A stretch of DNA of 64,000 nucleotides from Zygaena filipendulae (taxonomy: Eukaryota > Arthropoda > Insecta > Lepidoptera > Zygaenidae), in contig OU015660.1 of the NCBI GenBank assembly GCA_907165275.2, forward strand, positions 2,234,501-2,298,500. The letters are read 5' to 3'. Both the position numbers and the translations under genes were made by a program. Each line of letters starts with the position of its first letter. Position 1 is the first letter of the stretch. Of the stretch, positions 58,814-64,000 are shown in pieces. The notes under the pieces were generated by a model. The model worked only from the letters and a program-made list of their open reading frames with translations. It had not been told where the DNA came from and did not search any database.

Positions 58814-58953
58814 AGTCCACTCCACATTCACGCGAGAATCTTGTGAGAACGCGAAAAAACCACGAGAATGTGAATGTGGAAACGAAATTCTACGCCGTTT
58901 CTCGGGGTTTTCTCACGTTCTCGCGAGATTCTCGCGTGAATGTGGAGCGGGCT
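58814..58953. mobile_element. Foldback MITE family F, CpG-rich
   Basis: CACTCCACATTCACGCGAGA and TCTCGCGTGAATGTGGAGCG are inverted repeats of about 45 bases around a short centre. A + strand frame across it is not a gene. Confidence 0.88.
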
Positions 58954-59104
58954 AAAATACTTATATATGTACGCGCGGTAGAAGTAGAGGTTTCAATAGT
59001 AGATGTACATAAATTGATCTCTACACTTCAAGATAATTTATCACAAAAAAACTATGTAGGTAGGTACACAAAATGTTCTTACTGTCGGTAGATTCATTTA
59101 TTAT

Positions 59105-59344
59105 TTACCGCCGCACTCAGAGTCGACTTTAATGATTACTTAGTTAAGTATAGATTTTTAAAACAAACTGCCGCAATCAGACAAGTTTAATAAATTAATG
59201 TTAATTGGCATTTAACTAATTAAGTTACATCTCATTAAATGCCAATTAACATTAATTTACTGAACGTCTCTGATTGCGGCAGTTTTGTTTTAAAAATCTA
59301 TACTTAACTAAGTAATCATTAAAGTCGACTCTGAGTGCGGCCGT
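59105..59344. mobile_element. Foldback MITE family D, full palindrome
   Basis: TTACCGCCGCACTCAGAGTC is matched by GACTCTGAGTGCGGCCGTAA and the arms of about 110 bases pair throughout. The left arm and centre match 24929-25112 almost base for base. Confidence 0.95.
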
Positions 59345-60694
59345 AAGAAGGTTTTCTGCTAAGTAATAAAATGGGGTTCAACTGGTGAGAAAATTCAGTT
59401 TTACTCATGTTTCTAATGGAAATGAAATTCAATCCAGTGGTATTCCTAGTTAAACTAATACAACTGGTCTCAGACACTTAATAAACGTTAGTTATCTTTA
59501 CCAGTACAGACTACAGAGCCTTAACAATAAGAATGTCACGATCGATGCAACAAGTATAACCCAACGGAAGCTTAAAAATTTATTAATATTTGCGCTCAGA
59601 ATCCGGATATTTTGTTTTGCCGTTTTTTTTTTCACATCCTCTACATTGCGTCGAATGAATCGATATCCGGCCTGCCAAACTGAGTTTAGCCCACACCGGA
59701 CATTGCACAAATTTGAAAAGTTTTCCATATGAAAAACATTTTCACTGTAAAAATAAACCTGTCGCTGAAGGTATTTGATATTCTCGCATGAAAATTGTTG
59801 TTAGTATTTTGGAATTTTCATTAGTAGGTGGGTAATGGGTATATCAGTTTTTTGAACAACGAATTACGAAAAGCAGGTCAAAAGATTTATGCCCGCTTCG
59901 GACAGATTTCTAAGTACAATATTTTTTAGCATTCTTAATAATTATGTTACTGTTTTTTGTTTTTTTTTTCTGTTATCAGCGAAACTTTTCAAAGTGTATC
60001 CTGATTTCAAATAGGTGGTACTTTAATGACATACTCCTGAAAATACAGTTTCTTTTTATAAACTTTTTATATATTGTGTAAAAAATATATATTATAAAGT
60101 TTAATGTGCTCAAGATTTGATATATTCCTTCAGGGCCCTTATCCAGTTTGACCATAACACGCCGCGTTAAGATAACGCACCGCAAAAAATTGTCTTTCTC
60201 TCGCGCTCAAAGAAGTTTCATTTCAAATAAATACATTCACAACGTCTGTTATGGCATATAGAATGTTAATTTGTAATATTATAGCACCTGGAGCGTTTGG
60301 GGCTGTGTTTTTGGGACGCGCGTTATGGGCATGGAATGTTGTTGGTCATAGTGAATAAGGGCTCTGGTTAATCTTAAATTAATGAGTACCAGCTCCATCC
60401 CGTCATGGATAAAAAGGCATGAATAAATTCACGAAAATTTTCCCCTTTTCCTTCAACATTTCCTGCGTACCTAAACTGTTCTGTCACGAATTAACCCCAT
60501 TTGTCTTCTGTCTCATAGAATTGTGCTTAATATTGATACTCGCCTTACACCGTGACGCAACAACGCTGCTGTAGGCTTAAAAGAATATTCGAAACAATAT
60601 AACTGTTTCGAAGTTACCGAAATTGCAATTCACTTATCTGCAAAGTACGTAAATACTGGTGATACAACTTGGGTACTTTTCATTGGAGGTAACT
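59345..60694. other. AT-rich intergenic DNA
   Basis: No gene is supported. A minus-strand frame at 59498-59728 ends in a hydrophobic run (WVILVASIVTFLLLRLCSL) but has no known domain. Confidence 0.45.
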
Positions 60695-61023
60695 GGGTAT
60701 TCTCCGGGGTGTGAAAATCAAAATTCTAATTAGTCCGTCAGTAAGAAAAAAAAAATAATAGACACGTATTTTTTGCTTTTTCAAATTAATGAAAATAAAC
60801 ATAGATAAAGCGCATTAAAGTTTAGGGTGGGGGACTCGTGACGTCAATATTCAGTATAAGCCCCATTCAAAATGCACCGGGTTGTGACGTCACGCGAAAT
60901 TTCAACTCAATGTATCGCAGTTATTTTTTGATTACGTAAAAAAAGAAAAATAACGTGTCCAATATTTTTTACTAATCTACACGACGACGGACTAAAAAAA
61001 TATTGTCAAGTACCTAGCCAATT
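60695..61023. mobile_element. CRE-bearing MITE family A, diverged ends
   Basis: CTAATTAGTCCGTCAGTAAG and GACGGACTAAAAAAATATTG mark the two subterminal regions. CGTGACGTCAAT and TGTGACGTCACG lie inside. Confidence 0.85.
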
Positions 61024-61059
61024 CCGTGCAAAATAAAATTTCGTGCGAAATTAAATTGA

Positions 61060-61345
61060 TATTTTTACGGTTTCATTCGCATTAATTTCGGAGTTCCCGT
61101 AGGAATTCCAGGATAAAAGTACGTTACCCTATGTCACTCAGGAACACTGTGGTTTCCTGTAAGCGAATAGTTTTTATTTATTTGTCAGTTTTCACTCATA
61201 CTCGTAGACTATGTCCTTAATTTATGACATACTAGCTGTTTTCCGCAGTTTCCTCCCATTAAATATCGGAGTTCCCGCAGGGATTCCTGGATAAAAGTAC
61301 CCTATGTCCTTTTCTATACCCCTGACAAGGAAAGCAGCTTGATTT
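61060..61345 (-). mobile_element. Two adjoining decayed Helitron-type copies
   Basis: The first (ACGGTTTCATTCGCATTAAT) lacks its CTAG. The second starts CTAGCTGTTTTCCGCAG at 61232 and breaks off after CCCCTGACAAGG. Confidence 0.75.
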
Positions 61346-61429
61346 TTTTCGACACTTCCAATATTGATATTATCATTTGTGTTGTCCTATATATTATGTT
61401 CATTTGTGTTGTGTGTCTCATCTTGCTTA

Positions 61430-61623
61430 AATAAATCTTTCTTTTTTCTTTCTTTCTTTCTTTCAACAACTATCGTTATATTTCAACCAACTTACACAAA
61501 ATCTCAACAAAAGGTATACCTATTACCTATAGATCTACCTCTATCTATTGGTGAAAACCATTTTTAGTTTATCGCGAAAAGACAGACAGACAGACGGCGC
61601 AGAGTACTTTGTTTTATAATATG
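61430..61623. repeat. (TTTC)n microsatellite and Helitron subtype D fragment
   Basis: TTTC tetramers near 61438-61464 are followed at 61540-61600 by CTCTATCTATTGGTGAAAAC, a truncated body and GACAGACAGACAGAC. Confidence 0.65.
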
Positions 61624-62411
61624 TAGTGTATTATTTTTGAACAGTATATTTTTTTGATAATAAAAATACTATAATATTAAAATCGGGACATAAATTTATT
61701 TTGAAACTGTGGATACTTACATCTTGTCCTTTCAAGTAACATGGTATCTGCGAAAGACCTACGTTGTGGTCCGTTCTATGAAATCGGATAAGTGGGGACC
61801 ATTTAGATGTATACTATTTTGATTATGTTTTGTTAAAATAAACGTAAATAAAAATTATGAAATCTCCATAGCCATAGCAATTAGACGCGTGCATTTAAAA
61901 GGACCGAGTCGACGAGTCTCTTGAAACTATAATTTAAGTGGAAACTTTAAACCAGAAACAGAAACATAATAGAAAACCTTCGCTCTCAAGCACCGTAAAT
62001 TCCGCGAATCTGTGCTTACCTAATGGTCCATCCAAAAGCGATTTTTTTTACCACACCGCTTTTTTCCTAATGGTAAGTAGGTACCTACACAGAAATAACG
62101 AGCTTTCCATGACGCAACAAAAGCTAAAAATGCAAGGAGCTTTTCACGATACTGATGGATTGATTTTTATAGATATTTCAGCAGATGAATATCTACTTGT
62201 TATTCAATGAACGTGCTAGTTATTTGTTGTCTCTGAGATTGCATTGAAAAAAGACTGACACTGAATGTACCTAAGGTATAAAAGTTATAATTACTTAACA
62301 AAAGTTACGAGGAACACTACGGTTAACGTTAAGGAACACTTCGTCGCAAGGGCAGGATAATATAATAGGTATTGATATAATATGACGTAAGTTGCTGTAG
62401 ACAATTTGTAG
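61624..62411. other. AT-rich intergenic DNA
   Basis: No gene or repeat is recognised. The 90-codon frame at 61938-62210 shows no motif. Confidence 0.45.
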
Positions 62412-62735
62412 TTGCGTGTTGACAATTTTTTTTAGCCCGTCTTGTAGATTAATAAAAAATTTTGGACACGTATTTTTTCTTTTTTTACGTAATCAAAAAA
62501 TAACGGCGATACATTGAGTTGAAATTTCGCGTGACGTCACTATTCGGACAGTTTGTATGACAGTTTTAGCGGTTAGTGACGTCACGACCCACTCACCCTA
62601 AACTTTATTGCGCTTTATCTCTGTACATTTTAATTTATTTGAAAAAGCTCAAAATACGTGTCTATTGTTTTTTTTTATTTTCTAACTGACGGACTAATTA
62701 GAATTTTGATTTTCAAAGTAGTCAACATCCTTATT
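62412..62735. mobile_element. CRE-bearing MITE family A, full copy
   Basis: GCGTGTTGACAATTTTTTTT to GTAGTCAACATCCTTATTTG, with TGACGTCA at about 62532 and 62578. Confidence 0.88.
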
Positions 62736-63044
62736 TGACGGCATCAATCAGTTCAGAGGTCAGAGGATCAAATGTGTTAAAAATTTTATTTGGAATCATT
62801 ATCATTTCTTTCCAAAGTACACGGGAACCTAGAAAAATCACCTACGCACCGAGCGCAAAACAAGGATAGCCAGCTGCCGCACAGCCCGTAACTCGAATGC
62901 GGTCAAATAGTTCCCGTAACGCAATGAATGTGTTATCAAACGTCATGTAATAATATAAACAAAGAAAGATCACATTTCTTTTTATAATTTTTTCATAGAG
63001 TAGGTCTAGGAACCTATCCACCTATCTTATAGATTTACAGATAT

Positions 63045-63140
63045 TTGATTAGGAAAAAAATGAAAAAATACGTGTCCAATATTTTTAATTAATCTTCAAG
63101 ACGGACTAAAAATTTAAATTTGGTTGACAAGCCCATTGTT
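63045..63140. mobile_element. CRE-bearing MITE family A, terminal fragment
   Basis: AAAATACGTGTCCAATATTT, CAAGACGGACTAAAAATTTA and GGTTGACAAGCCCATTG are present. The rest is missing. Confidence 0.8.
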
Positions 63141-64000
63141 TGACTACCTATAGACCCGATGCATACGAACCAGAAAGCTGTGCCACAATAGCTGGCGGTG
63201 AGGTCGATCAATTCTACTAACATGGAACGCAGCCTTTTACTCTCCTGATTTTTTAAGGCTCTCCTTCCATATACCCCCGTCCTGATGACCGACCGGCGTA
63301 ATACGAGTATGCTAGTATCGTTATATGCGAGAACAGCCTTAGCGAAGCAGCACTGGAGTGGGGTTCTTTTGTGTGAATAGAATTAAGGGCTTGTGTGCCT
63401 GGCCTATCGAGTTGATAAGTCGAGAGCGGTTATTGTTAATAGTTACCTATATAAGAAGGTCTAACCCTCTCATATAAGGACCCCAAGGATGGGTTGCCAC
63501 CCGTCCTACTATACGTATATAGTATCGAACTATATTTCACTCAATTGTACTACATATTATAGAAAAATAAGTAATATATTACGAAAAATACTATATTTTT
63601 ATCCCTAATTCAACCGTCGTGCTTTTTATATTAGCTGTGAGATGTGACTGATCTGGAACGCACCCGCAGCGCAGCACGGTAAATTTCAGAACGAAGCACA
63701 TACGCGGCAACAAATGTAAGTAAGATAAGTAGGTACCTACATAATGATTGAAAATAAATATTATGTGCGTACTATTTTTTTTCTGCATTTCCCAAAAGTA
63801 TTATATTTTTGCATCTTTAAAAAAAATATGGCAACCCTACCCAAGGACCGCAACGTTGTATCCCGTTGCCGGATTTTTACGAACCATTATTACGTGGTGT
63901 GTGTATGAGTGTGTGTCCATGAATAGACCCAAGTTATAGGCAGACATAATTCTGATTCCTTCCTGTGGTTCAAGTCGAGCCACATTGATCGGATGCAGCG
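63141..64000. other. Unresolved intergenic DNA
   Basis: This stretch is less AT-rich than the rest (for example 63240-63320 and 63470-63510) but shows no supported open frame or named repeat. It may hold part of an unrecognised element or a distant exon. Confidence 0.35.

Noticed and set aside
59498..59728. A 76-codon minus-strand frame with a terminal hydrophobic helix
   Set aside because: There is no known domain, no promoter or splice context, and the lysine run comes from a T tract. AT-rich DNA often produces such frames.
1..64000. CRISPR arrays, bacterial operons, ribosomal RNA or telomeric TTAGG arrays
   Set aside because: Direct reading found none. Repeats are interspersed eukaryotic elements, and introns with GT/AG borders are present.

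Overview
The window looks like gut-level typical lepidopteran (moth or butterfly) nuclear DNA. It is AT-rich and full of small interspersed repeats: very abundant 0.2-0.3 kb Helitron-type elements with TC...CTAG ends and a GC hairpin, tRNA-derived SINEs, and several foldback MITE families. The organism call rests on these repeat types and on one recognisable insect gene. It is inferred from remembered family knowledge, not from a database search.

One gene is well supported: a calexcitin-like EF-hand calcium-binding protein on the + strand. It has five coding exons (50301-50358, 50438-50490, 50904-51023, 53090-53302, 54201-54311) that join in frame to 184 residues. Three EF-hand loops are canonical and the fourth is degenerate, as in calexcitins. 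A splice acceptor 9 bases before the ATG implies at least one upstream leader exon. Candidates are a 46-base exon-like segment at 34067-34112 and a CpG-rich, promoter-like stretch at 29580-30180, but neither is proven.

The remaining sequence holds no intact gene that I can support. From 1 to about 50 kb it is intergenic or leader-intron DNA with a layered repeat landscape: about 35 Helitron copies, a dozen copies of a MITE carrying CRE-like TGACGTCA sites, a near-perfect 0.57 kb palindrome (12731-13299), a decayed pogo-like transposon (20192-21514), further MITEs, a 0.6 kb dispersed repeat present as a tandem cluster (35493-36832), three SINEs plus SINE tails, and microsatellites. A short fragment near 666-745 resembles the SWIM/YqaJ-type repetitive proteins of insect genomes. 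From 54.3 to 64 kb the sequence is again intergenic, with MITEs, a PIF/Harbinger-like foldback (57277-57451) and a TATA-bearing segment of uncertain strand (55880-56045).

The most unusual observation is a 20-26 bp sequence (core TAGTATTATATTATCTGTG) found at three unrelated places, each time flanked by 7-9 bp direct repeats. It behaves like a minute mobile insert or a transposon remnant.
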